From contig JAQBQL010000009.1 of the NCBI GenBank assembly GCA_028287035.1, positions 1 through 10,152 on the forward strand: a stretch of 10,152 bases of DNA, read 5' to 3'. The translations under genes and the position numbers were made by a program. Positions within the stretch are counted from its first letter, which is position 1; every line of letters begins with the position of its first letter. Of the stretch, positions 1 through 6,647 are shown piece after piece. This stretch comes from Labilithrix sp. (GTDB lineage Bacteria; Myxococcota; Polyangia; Polyangiales; Polyangiaceae). The notes below the pieces were generated by a model. The model did not search any database, was not told the origin of the DNA, and saw nothing but the letters and a program-made list of their open reading frames with translations.

Positions 1-1
1 G

Positions 2-382
2 AAGTTCCGCCGCGAGTACGAGGCGCGCCGCGCCGCCCGCGAGGCCTGGCTGGCGTCCGTCGACGCGTCGCTCGCGGCGCAGAAGAAGGGCTCCCGCGGT
101 GACCCGACGTCGCCGTCGCCGGGCGCGTTCGATCGCGCGGCCGGCGTTTCTGGCGGGCTCGCCGGGAGCGGCGGCGGCACGTGCCAGAGCTGCGTCGAGG
201 GATGCGGGTCGATCGCACGCTGCGGGGGCGACGAGTTCGTCGGCGGCCGCTGCGGTCACCTGCGCGGCGGCGACGGCTTCGACACGTGCGTCGCCGAGTG
301 CACGGCGCGCGCCGATGCATGCGTGAAGGCCTGCGGCGACTGCGGCGAGGCCGCGCCGCCTGTCATGAAGGGAGGGCGGTGA
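2..382 (+). CDS. Cysteine-rich hypothetical protein, 3' part (5' end outside window)
   Basis: The frame is open from base 2 to the TGA at 380-382 and gives 126 residues with no start in the window, so the N-terminus is missing. Visible residues 1-30 are charged and Arg/Ala/Glu-rich, probably helical (KFRREYEARRAAREAW). Residues 31-60 are a Pro/Ser/Gly-rich linker. Residues 61-114 carry ten cysteines at 61, 64, 68, 74, 84, 96, 100, 107, 111 and 114, in the pattern CX2CX3C at one end and CX3CX2C at the other. An even cysteine number suggests either a disulfide-bonded secreted domain or a metal-binding one; I do not recognise the family. The stop lies 4 nt before the ATG of the Sel1-repeat gene, so the two are probably cotranscribed, and that neighbour is also exported and cysteine-rich. 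Codon usage agrees with the flanking genes, which supports real coding. Confidence 0.72.
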   Translation, partial: KFRREYEARRAAREAWLASVDASLAAQKKGSRGDPTSPSPGAFDRAAGVSGGLAGSGGGTCQSCVEGCGSIARCGGDEFVGGRCGHLRGGDGFDTCVAECTARADACVKACGDCGEAAPPVMKGGR

Positions 383-386
383 CGCC

Positions 387-1670
387 ATGAAGACGAACCG
401 AACCGCGCTGCTCGTCCCGGCGCTCGTCGCGCTGCTCGCGTGCGTGTCGAGGCCGGCCCATGCCGACGCGCTCGCCGACCGCTGCCGGGAGTCCGGCGAC
501 CACAACGCGTGCGGGCCGGCGGGGTTCCTGCTGGAGGCGCAGTCGCCCGACGCGGCCCTCGAGCTCTACGTCGCGGAGTGCCAGAAGCATCCCGCGGAGT
601 GCTCCTCGCTGATCGCGTACGGGCAGCGCACGCTGAAGAAGAAGGAGGGCCCGCGCGCCGCGCAGATCCTCGAGAAGGGCTGCGAGCTGCGCTCGGCACG
701 CGCGTGCGAGGCGATCGCCGCCGAGCTCGAGGAAGGTGAGCGCGGGATCGCGCAGGACGTGAGCCGCGCCGCCCGTCTCCACAACACGGCGTGCGAGCTC
801 GGGAACGCGCGCGCGTGCCTCCTCCTCGCCGTCATGACCGACGACGGACGCGGGACCCGCCGCGATCCTCGCGCGGCGCAGCGCCTGCGGGCCAAGGCCG
901 ATGGCCTGGAGCGGCCCGCGGCGCGGCCCGCCGCGAACGCGACGGTCACCGCGGCCGACGAGCAGCAGTGCCGCAAGAACCAGGACGCGAGCCGCTGCCT
1001 CACGGCGGCTGCTGCGGTCAGCGACACCGACGCGGCGAAGGCCGAGGAGCTCTACCGGCTCGGGTGCACCGCCGACAAGGCAACCTGCGGGCTGTGGGGC
1101 TTCGCGCTCGAGCGGTATCGCCGGGACGATCCGAGCCGCGCGTCGCGCATCCTCGAGGAGGGCTGCGCGTCGGGCGCGGCCGCGGCCTGCTACGTGCTCG
1201 GCGAGCTGAATCACACGGGGTATCACGCGGTCGTCCGCAACGAGACGCACGCGGCGGAGCTGTACGACAAGGCTTGCACGCTGGGTGAGCCGGCGGGCTG
1301 CCGGGCCGTCGCGGCGCGGTATCGCGGGGTGAAGGACGTGGCGCGCGCCGACGAGCTCCGCGCGCGTGCGAGCACCCTCGAGGCCGATGCCGACAAGCCG
1401 CTCGCGGCCCTGCAGGAGGCCTGGCTCAAGGAGGCGACGGCGGGCGGAGCGCGCGAGCCCTACGTGCGGGAGCTCGAGAGGAAGCGGGCCGAGTGGCGCC
1501 TCCAGGCGGCTCGCTCGCGCACGCGCTGGGACGCGCGCATGCAGCGGCTCGCCGAGATCGACGCCGGGAACGAGGCGCCTCCGCTCGCCCCCCTGCCCGC
1601 CGAGGACGCCGCCGACAGCGTCGCGCGTCTCGGCGCGATCAAGCGGATGTCGCGGGTCCTCTTTCCCTGA
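387..1670 (+). CDS. Secreted Sel1-like repeat protein with paired cysteines
   Basis: This 427-residue protein probably acts as an exported scaffold. Residues 1-26 form a signal peptide ending AHA, with likely signal peptidase I cleavage before D27. An alternative lipobox (LLAC, C19) would make it a lipoprotein. Residues 30-330 hold Sel1/Hcp-type helical repeats, for example ARLHNTACELGNARACLLLA and AAELYDKACTLGEPAGC. Each repeat has two cysteines 6-8 residues apart: 33/42, 65/72, 99/107, 136/144, 195/204, 227/234, 260/268 and 297/305. In Helicobacter Hcp proteins such pairs form disulfides within each repeat. The spacing pattern 8-6-7-7 occurs twice, which shows an internal duplication of a four-repeat cassette. 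Residues 340-427 are a charged helical, then Pro-rich, tail without repeats. A purine-rich ribosome site (GGAGG, 371-375) lies 11 nt before the ATG. The gene converges on the PH-like gene with only 4 nt between stops. Sel1 proteins usually mediate protein-protein contacts; the partner is unknown. Confidence 0.85.
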   Translation: MKTNRTALLVPALVALLACVSRPAHADALADRCRESGDHNACGPAGFLLEAQSPDAALELYVAECQKHPAECSSLIAYGQRTLKKKEGPRAAQILEKGCELRSARACEAIAAELEEGERGIAQDVSRAARLHNTACELGNARACLLLAVMTDDGRGTRRDPRAAQRLRAKADGLERPAARPAANATVTAADEQQCRKNQDASRCLTAAAAVSDTDAAKAEELYRLGCTADKATCGLWGFALERYRRDDPSRASRILEEGCASGAAAACYVLGELNHTGYHAVVRNETHAAELYDKACTLGEPAGCRAVAARYRGVKDVARADELRARASTLEADADKPLAALQEAWLKEATAGGAREPYVRELERKRAEWRLQAARSRTRWDARMQRLAEIDAGNEAPPLAPLPAEDAADSVARLGAIKRMSRVLFP

Positions 1671-1674
1671 GGGC

Positions 1675-2385
1675 TCAGTACTGGCGCGGCATGTCGAACG
1701 GTAACGCCGGCTGCTGCGGGACCGCCGGCGGCACCGAGTTGTAGCCGGGCGCGTTGATGGCCGGCTGGCCGTACGCCTGGGGGGCGTAGGACGGGGGCGC
1801 GCCGTACGCCTGCTGCTCCGGGGCGCCGTAGGCCTGCTGCTGCGGGGCGCCGTACGCCTGCTGGGGAGCGCCGTAGGCCTGCTGCGGGGCGCCGTACTGC
1901 TGCGGGGCGCCGTACTGCTGGGAGACCGGCGCGGCGCCGAGCTGCGGGGCCATCGGGGCGCCGCCGAGCTGCTTCTGCGCGAGGAACTGCGCGGCGATCT
2001 GCTTGGCGCCCTGCATGTTGTTCTTCATCGGGCCGAGGAGGCCGAAGAGCGCGTTCGGGATCACGTGCTTGTGGCTGACGGGTCCCTGGTCGCCGACGCC
2101 CTTCACCTTGAGCTTCTTCTTCAGGAAGCCGGCGACCTTGAGCTCGCTGACCTGCGCCCACGGGAGCGACTCGACCTGGTGGAGCTTCTGGTTCAGCGGG
2201 AAGAGCTGGAGGCGGTGGTCGACGAGGATGAGGCGCTGGTCCGTCGCGAGCACCAGGTACTGGCGCTGGATGAGGCCCATGGCCCACCACGGCACGTAGG
2301 ACGTCGCCGTCTGACCGAGGAGCTGCTCGCCCGGGTTCAGGATGCCGCGAGAGAGAAGCTGGACGTGCAGATCGCTGAAAAACAT
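1675..2385 (-). CDS. PH-like domain protein with YGAPQQ-repeat C-terminal tail
   Basis: I place the start at the ATG at 2385 (MFFSDLHVQLL), giving 236 residues. GGAGG lies 11 nt upstream (complement of 2397-2401), and a longer frame would start inside the repeat array. Residues 15-100 resemble bacterial PH-like domains: LNPGEQLLGQ, then a conserved aromatic/hydrophobic run, YLVLATDQRLILVDHRL, and SLPWAQVSELKVAGFLKKKL. No signal peptide or clear membrane helix is seen, so it is probably cytosolic or membrane-peripheral. Residues 157-205 are a low-complexity tail made of about six QQ(A)YGAP units, followed by more Pro/Gln/Ala/Tyr sequence to the end. The matching DNA is a short imperfect tandem repeat at about 1790-1920, so copy number may vary between strains. 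The gene is last in a minus-strand run and is separated from the upstream kinase gene by the 0.5-kb repeat array. The PH-like call is from pattern recognition; ligand and function are unknown. Confidence 0.8.
   Translation of the reverse strand: MFFSDLHVQLLSRGILNPGEQLLGQTATSYVPWWAMGLIQRQYLVLATDQRLILVDHRLQLFPLNQKLHQVESLPWAQVSELKVAGFLKKKLKVKGVGDQGPVSHKHVIPNALFGLLGPMKNNMQGAKQIAAQFLAQKQLGGAPMAPQLGAAPVSQQYGAPQQYGAPQQAYGAPQQAYGAPQQQAYGAPEQQAYGAPPSYAPQAYGQPAINAPGYNSVPPAVPQQPALPFDMPRQY
1790..1920 (-). repeat. In-frame tandem repeat encoding YGAPQQ units
   Basis: The coding sequence repeats a motif of about 18-24 bases, read on the minus strand as CAGCAGGCCTACGGCGCCCC with variants. It encodes successive YGAPQQ, YGAPQQA and YGAPQQQA peptides. 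Unit lengths are multiples of three, so expansion or contraction would keep the frame. Pro, Gln, Tyr, Ala and Gly dominate, which predicts a disordered tail. Confidence 0.8.
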
Positions 2386-2472
2386 AGTCGTGATGACCTC
2401 CGCCAACACGTACGCGCCGGCCGCGGATTGCTTCCCCCGAACGCGGCGGCTTCCGTCGTGAGGGGTTGGCAA

Positions 2473-2653
2473 TCGTTCGGATCCCCCACCGTTCGGCGCG
2501 GCGCTCCAGGGGGCCGAGGGGCCAAAAGTCGTTCGGATCCCCCACTGACTTCCTCGCTACGCGGAGGGGCCGAGGGGGCAAAAGTCGTTCGGATCCCCCA
2601 TCGACTTCCTCGCTACGCGGAGGGGCCGAGGGGGCAAAAGTCGTTCGGATCCC
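2473..2653 (+). repeat. Forward arm: four 56-bp direct repeats
   Basis: Units begin at 2473, 2529, 2585 and 2641. All share TCGTTCGGATCCCCCA, and units 2-4 are preceded by CAAAAG. Units 2 and 3 differ at only about two positions and contain the imperfect hairpin CCTCGC-TAC-GCGGAGG. Unit 1 keeps the period and the core but has a different middle, so it is the most diverged copy. A G-rich stretch (GGGGCCGAGGGGGC) closes each near-identical unit. Confidence 0.92.
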
Positions 2654-2701
2654 CCACCGATCCCGCGGACCCCTCCAACCGTGAGGGATCCGAACGACTT
2701 T
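2637..2701. other. Long hairpin at the junction of the two repeat arms
   Basis: The last forward core with its AAAG prefix (2637-2653) is perfectly complementary to 2685-2701, a 17-bp stem. After one C/A mismatch the pairing continues for three more pairs (2655-2657 with 2681-2683), giving 20 of 21 positions paired around a loop of about 23 nt. In a transcript running from the kinase gene to the PH-like gene this would be a very stable RNA structure. Other forward and inverted cores could pair in alternative registers. Confidence 0.8.
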
Positions 2702-2880
2702 CCGCCCCCCGCACACGTCCGCGCGCGCGCAGATCGTGAGGGATCCGAACGACTTTCCGCCTCCCGCACACGCCCCGGCGCCCGCACACCGTGAGGGATC
2801 CGAACGACTTTCCGCCTCCCGCACACGCCCCGGCGCGCGCAGACCGTGAGGGATCCGAACGACTTTCCGCGTCCCGCGCC
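2681..2880 (-). repeat. Inverted arm: four 55-bp direct repeats
   Basis: Units run 2681-2735, 2736-2790, 2791-2845 and 2846 to about 2880. The first 25 bases of each unit (from GTGAGGGATCC to TTTCCGC) are identical in all four. The remaining 30 bases are CG-rich and similar but not identical; units 2 and 3 are closest, and unit 4 decays towards the kinase stop codon. This spacer is unrelated by eye to that of the forward arm, so the arms share only the core of about 20 bp. Confidence 0.92.
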
Positions 2881-2891
2881 CGCCGCGCGAG

Positions 2892-3800
<909 letters not shown>

Positions 3801-3819
3801 CGCGTCGCGAGACGGTACC

Positions 3820-4692
3820 TCAATCGGTGGAGAACTGCGCGTCCACCGCCGCGCCGAGCCCCGCATACCTGGCCTGGTCGTCGACCATCCAGGCCAGTGC
3901 AGGTGCCAGCGTCCGCACCACGGGGCCGTCGAAGACGTGACCGCGATTGCCGACGTCGTTCACGCGCACGGGCAACCCCTTGCGCCTCCCGGCGCCTTCG
4001 AGGTCGTGCGCGAACGCCCGGCACCGCGGGCTCGAGCACGAGATCACCGCCCGCGTGACCCCGCCGCGCGCCAGGTTCGCGACGACCGCCCCCGGATCGA
4101 GCGGCGTGTGCCCCACCTCGACGAGCACCGCCCGGTCGTACGTCCCGGGACGCGAGGCGATCACCTGCGAGGCGAGCGTCCCGCCCTGCGACCACCCGGC
4201 GTACACGAGCGGCCCGTCCTCGACGTAGGCGCCGTAGCGCGCCCGCACCGCGGCGACCGCCTCGTCGGCCTGCAACGCGATCGCCTCCGCCGACCCCCAC
4301 ACGAACGTGCCCGCGGCGGTCGGGTGACGGACGCCCTCCGGGCACACCACGAACGCCCAGCCCGCGGTGGTCGCCTGCCATTCGCTGCAGGACCAGTCGG
4401 CGCGATCCCCTGCCCCGTGGACTCCGACCACGATGGCGCGCTTTTCACGCGCCCCCACCGGAAGCGCCAGGTACGCGTGCTTGCCGCGGGGGAGGTCCAT
4501 CCGCTCGAGCGACTCGCCGGCGAGCGGCGGCAGGAGCGCCGGGCCGACCGCGGTCGTGGTCGTCGCCGCCGACGTCTCGGCGGACGTCGCAGGCCCTGCG
4601 CCCGCGCCAGCCCCGGACCCGGCGCGACCGCACGCAGCACCGAGGACCGAGAACGACAGCACGAGCGAGCCGACCGACAGAAGATGGTTCAC
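3820..4692 (-). CDS. Lipoprotein alpha/beta-hydrolase (esterase/depolymerase-like)
   Basis: From a GTG at 4692 the protein has 290 residues. Residues 1-21 form a lipoprotein signal (hydrophobic VLSFSVLGAAC, lipidated C21), followed by a disordered Gly/Ala/Ser/Thr linker to about residue 50. The catalytic domain shows the oxyanion-hole motif VHGAG (91-95), the nucleophile elbow GWSQGG with S168, and the likely catalytic histidine in GNRGHVFDG (H252). This layout resembles LpqC/polyhydroxybutyrate-depolymerase-type esterases, but substrate cannot be read from sequence. The acid of the triad is not obvious. Cysteines 102, 117, 219 and 224 could form disulfides in an envelope setting. The upstream gap to the M20 gene is 97 bp and may hold a promoter. 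No convincing ribosome site precedes the GTG. The start is chosen because the signal peptide begins there; upstream in-frame sequence is Arg-rich and overlaps the M20 gene. Confidence 0.85.
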   Translation of the reverse strand: MNHLLSVGSLVLSFSVLGAACGRAGSGAGAGAGPATSAETSAATTTTAVGPALLPPLAGESLERMDLPRGKHAYLALPVGAREKRAIVVGVHGAGDRADWSCSEWQATTAGWAFVVCPEGVRHPTAAGTFVWGSAEAIALQADEAVAAVRARYGAYVEDGPLVYAGWSQGGTLASQVIASRPGTYDRAVLVEVGHTPLDPGAVVANLARGGVTRAVISCSSPRCRAFAHDLEGAGRRKGLPVRVNDVGNRGHVFDGPVVRTLAPALAWMVDDQARYAGLGAAVDAQFSTD

Positions 4693-4789
4693 CCGGGCTG
4701 GTCGCCCGAGGCCCGTCGATCGTGACGCGCCCACGGCATTTCCTCGCGGAGCCACGCCACGGGCTCGAGCACGATCCGCGCCAGCGCCC

Positions 4790-5902
4790 TCAGCCGCGCG
4801 ACCGCTCGAACACGCCGCGGAAGAGAGCGCGCGCCTCGGCGAGCTCGGCGATGGGCACCCATTCGTCCGGTCCGTGCGCCTGCGCGATGTCACCGGTGCC
4901 GAGGACGACGGCATCGATGCCCGCCGCCGAGAGCACGGCCGCCTCGGTCCAGAACCCGAGATCGACCGCCGGGCGCGCACCCGCCCCGCCCGCCGCGAGG
5001 AGCGCCTCGAACGCCGCGAGGTCCCGCGTCGCAAAGGGCTTGTTGTCGCGCGTCACCGCGAAGCGCCCCGACGGCACGATGCTCCGCGCGAGCCCCTCGA
5101 GCTCGGCGAGCACCCGCGGCGTGTCCGTGCCGGGCGGCGGCCGGATCGACACGACGAGCTTGCCGCGCGCGGGGATCACGTTGAACGCGATGCCCCCCTC
5201 GAGCTGCGCGAGGTTCACGCACATCCCGGGGAAGCCGGGCGGCCCGAGCGGCTTCTGCTGCGCTGCCCAGTCGTCGAGCGCCACCGCGAGGCGCGCGAGC
5301 ATCCCGACCGGCGACGGGAGATCATCGGCCTTCGACGAGTGACCGCCGGGTCCCGAGACCTCCACCTCGAACACCGTGAACCCCCGGTGCCGCGTACCGA
5401 GCGCGAGGTTCGTCGGCTCGCACACGATCGCGCGCTCGAGGCCCTGCCGAAGGTCGCTCTCCACGAACGCGCGGATGGCGACGCCGCTGAACTCCTCGTC
5501 CCCCGAGAACAGGATCCCCACGTCGCGCGGCGTGACGTCGGACAGCGCGGCCAGGATCGCGGCCGAGGCTCCCTTCGTGTCGGCGGCGCCGAGCGCGTAG
5601 AGCCGGTCACCCTTCACGGCGGGCGCGAACGGATCGGTGCTCCACGCGTCGTTCGGAGGCACGGTATCGAGGTGGACGTTGAGCAGCAGCTTCGGCGTCC
5701 CGAACCGCGCATAGACATACGACGATGGCTTCTTGCCATTGTCCCGCGGCACGTCGCATATCCGCACGTCGTCGGCCTTGCGCTCGGCGAGGAGCCGCCC
5801 CAGGTGCTCGGCGAGCGGCCGCTCGTCACCGCCGTCGACGTCGCTCCGGAACGCCACGAGCTTCGCGAGGAGATCGACCGGGTCCTTGGCTTCGGGGCTC
5901 AC
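4790..5902 (-). CDS. M20 family metallo-deacylase/peptidase (ArgE/DapE type)
   Basis: This 370-residue protein has the full di-zinc hydrolase signature of peptidase family M20. NVHLDTVPP supplies ligand H77 and D79, GAADTKG supplies bridging D108, FSGDEEFSG supplies the general base E136 and ligand E137, CEPTN supplies E162, and GDIAQAHGPDEW supplies H343. A dimerisation (lid) domain lies between, beginning about GPGGHSSKADD. Length and motif order fit N-acetylornithine deacetylase (ArgE) or succinyl-diaminopimelate desuccinylase (DapE), both cytosolic amide hydrolases of amino-acid biosynthesis. Carboxypeptidase G2-like amidases are also possible, so no symbol is given. Translation starts at GTG with AAGG 9 nt upstream (complement of 5912-5915). 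The methyltransferase gene ends 25 bp upstream, so cotranscription is likely. No other arginine or lysine biosynthesis gene is in the window. Confidence 0.93.
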   Translation of the reverse strand: MSPEAKDPVDLLAKLVAFRSDVDGGDERPLAEHLGRLLAERKADDVRICDVPRDNGKKPSSYVYARFGTPKLLLNVHLDTVPPNDAWSTDPFAPAVKGDRLYALGAADTKGASAAILAALSDVTPRDVGILFSGDEEFSGVAIRAFVESDLRQGLERAIVCEPTNLALGTRHRGFTVFEVEVSGPGGHSSKADDLPSPVGMLARLAVALDDWAAQQKPLGPPGFPGMCVNLAQLEGGIAFNVIPARGKLVVSIRPPPGTDTPRVLAELEGLARSIVPSGRFAVTRDNKPFATRDLAAFEALLAAGGAGARPAVDLGFWTEAAVLSAAGIDAVVLGTGDIAQAHGPDEWVPIAELAEARALFRGVFERSRG

Positions 5903-5927
5903 GGCACGACACCTTAGCGCGAGGCCG

Positions 5928-6599
5928 TCAGGGCAGGCGCCCGATGAAGATGACGTGCTTGGGGCCGCCCTTCTCGAGCCGCGCCCGCACCCGCTGCGTC
6001 TCGATGTCGAAGCCGTGGTGCGCGAGGCGGTGCTCGAAGCGGCGGTCGTCCCAGGCCGACCACACCGCGAGCACGCCGCGCGGACGGAGCGCCGCCTTGC
6101 ACATCATCACGCCTCGATTGTCGTAGAGGTTGGCGTTCGCGACCTGCGTGAAGGCCGCGGGCCCGTTGTCGACGTCGAGGAGGATGGCGTCGAACGCGCC
6201 GGGCGACCGCCGCAGGAGGTCCGCCACGTCGGCCTGTTCGACCCGCACGCGCTTGTCGGCGAGCGGATGCCGCGCGAGCGGCCCGAGCGGCCCGCGGTTC
6301 CATTCGATGACCACGGGCATGAGCTCCGCCACGATGACGGTCGCGTCCTCCGGCAGGGTGTCGAGCGTCGCCCGCAGCGTGAAGCCCATCCCGAGGCCGC
6401 CCACGAGCACCACCGGCGCCTCGCGCTTGCGGGCGCGCTCGCAGCCGATGGTGGCGAGCGCCTCCTCGCTGCCCTTCATGCGGCTCGACATGAGGTCCTT
6501 GCCGTCCGCCATGATCATGTACTCGCTGCCGCGGCGCGTGAGCGTCATCACGTTGCCATCGGGCGTCCTCGCCTCGCCGAGCAGCTCCCACGGGATCAT
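5928..6599 (-). CDS. Spermidine-synthase-like SAM-dependent methyltransferase fold protein
   Basis: The 223 residues form a Rossmann-type class I methyltransferase fold close to the spermidine-synthase family. The N-terminal strand region (MIPWELLGEA, then GSEYMIMADGKDLMSSR) matches the beta-hairpin domain of polyamine synthases. Motif I is VVLVGGLGMGFTLRA (64-77), the acidic ribose-binding residue lies in VIVAELMP (E92), and motif IV is AILLDVDNGPAAF (D142, D144). Motif I reads GGLGMG rather than the GGGDG of true spermidine synthases, so aminopropyl transfer should not be assumed and the small-molecule substrate is unknown. There is no signal peptide, so it is cytosolic. The start is well placed: GAGGA lies 7 nt upstream of the ATG (complement of 6607-6611). 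It is the first gene of the minus-strand run and is divergent from the zinc-ribbon-like gene across 48 bp. Confidence 0.88.
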   Translation of the reverse strand: MIPWELLGEARTPDGNVMTLTRRGSEYMIMADGKDLMSSRMKGSEEALATIGCERARKREAPVVLVGGLGMGFTLRATLDTLPEDATVIVAELMPVVIEWNRGPLGPLARHPLADKRVRVEQADVADLLRRSPGAFDAILLDVDNGPAAFTQVANANLYDNRGVMMCKAALRPRGVLAVWSAWDDRRFEHRLAHHGFDIETQRVRARLEKGGPKHVIFIGRLP

Positions 6600-6647
6600 G
6601 CGCGCATCCTCACGCGCCGAACCCTAGCCGGACTAGGATGCGCGCTC
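6600..6647. promoter_or_regulatory. Symmetrical divergent leader region
   Basis: An 11-bp perfect inverted repeat, GCGCGCATCCT (6600-6610) and AGGATGCGCGC (6635-6645), sits immediately in front of both divergent start codons. Its AGGA end serves as ribosome site on each side, 7 nt before the minus-strand ATG and 9 nt before the plus-strand ATG. Between the arms lies a smaller inverted repeat, CCTAG-CCGGA-CTAGG (6623-6637). The space is too short for two ordinary non-overlapping promoters, so very short 5' leaders or upstream promoters inside the genes are likely. Confidence 0.65.

Larger units (their letters stand above)
2473..2880. repeat. Two-armed intergenic repeat array (4 direct + 4 inverted units)
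   Basis: The 506-bp gap between the kinase stop (2892) and the PH-like start (2385) is almost entirely this array; I see no gene in it. The core TCGTTCGGATCCC occurs four times on the plus strand, at 2473, 2529, 2585 and 2641, spaced exactly 56 bp. Its reverse complement GGGATCCGAACGA occurs four times, at 2685, 2740, 2795 and 2850, spaced exactly 55 bp. The two arms therefore face each other around position 2669. Each core contains the palindrome GGATCC, giving eight GGATCC sites in about 390 bp. The remaining bases 2386-2472 hold the PH-like gene's ribosome site and nothing else I can name. No further complete core was found in the window. I cannot assign the repeat to a named family. No adjacent cas-like gene or transposase is present, and the units are too regular and too similar between copies to be a CRISPR with unique spacers. 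Confidence 0.93.

Noticed and set aside
2386..2472. Earlier start of the PH-like protein at 2472
   Set aside because: It would be a TTG inside the first repeat unit. The ATG at 2385 has a GGAGG and begins at the conserved domain.
1460..2824. Minus-strand open frame of about 454 codons through the repeat array, PH-like gene and Sel1 gene end
   Set aside because: It is out of frame with the PH-like gene, antisense to the Sel1 gene, and made partly of repeat-array peptides.
2473..2880. CRISPR array
   Set aside because: The between-core segments are near copies of one another rather than unique spacers, the orientation flips midway, and no cas-like gene is nearby.
3801..3866. Earlier start of the kinase at 3866
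   Set aside because: It would overlap the hydrolase gene by 47 bp and add a Ser/Arg/Pro stretch unlike a kinase N-terminus.
5647..5656. CGTCGTTCGG inside the M20 gene as a further repeat-array core
   Set aside because: Only part of the core matches, without GGATCCC, and it lies in conserved coding sequence, so it is a chance match.
4367..5917. Plus-strand open frame of about 516 codons opposite the M20 and hydrolase genes
   Set aside because: It is an antisense shadow: the minus strand has complete catalytic motif sets here, while this product is low-complexity Arg-rich.
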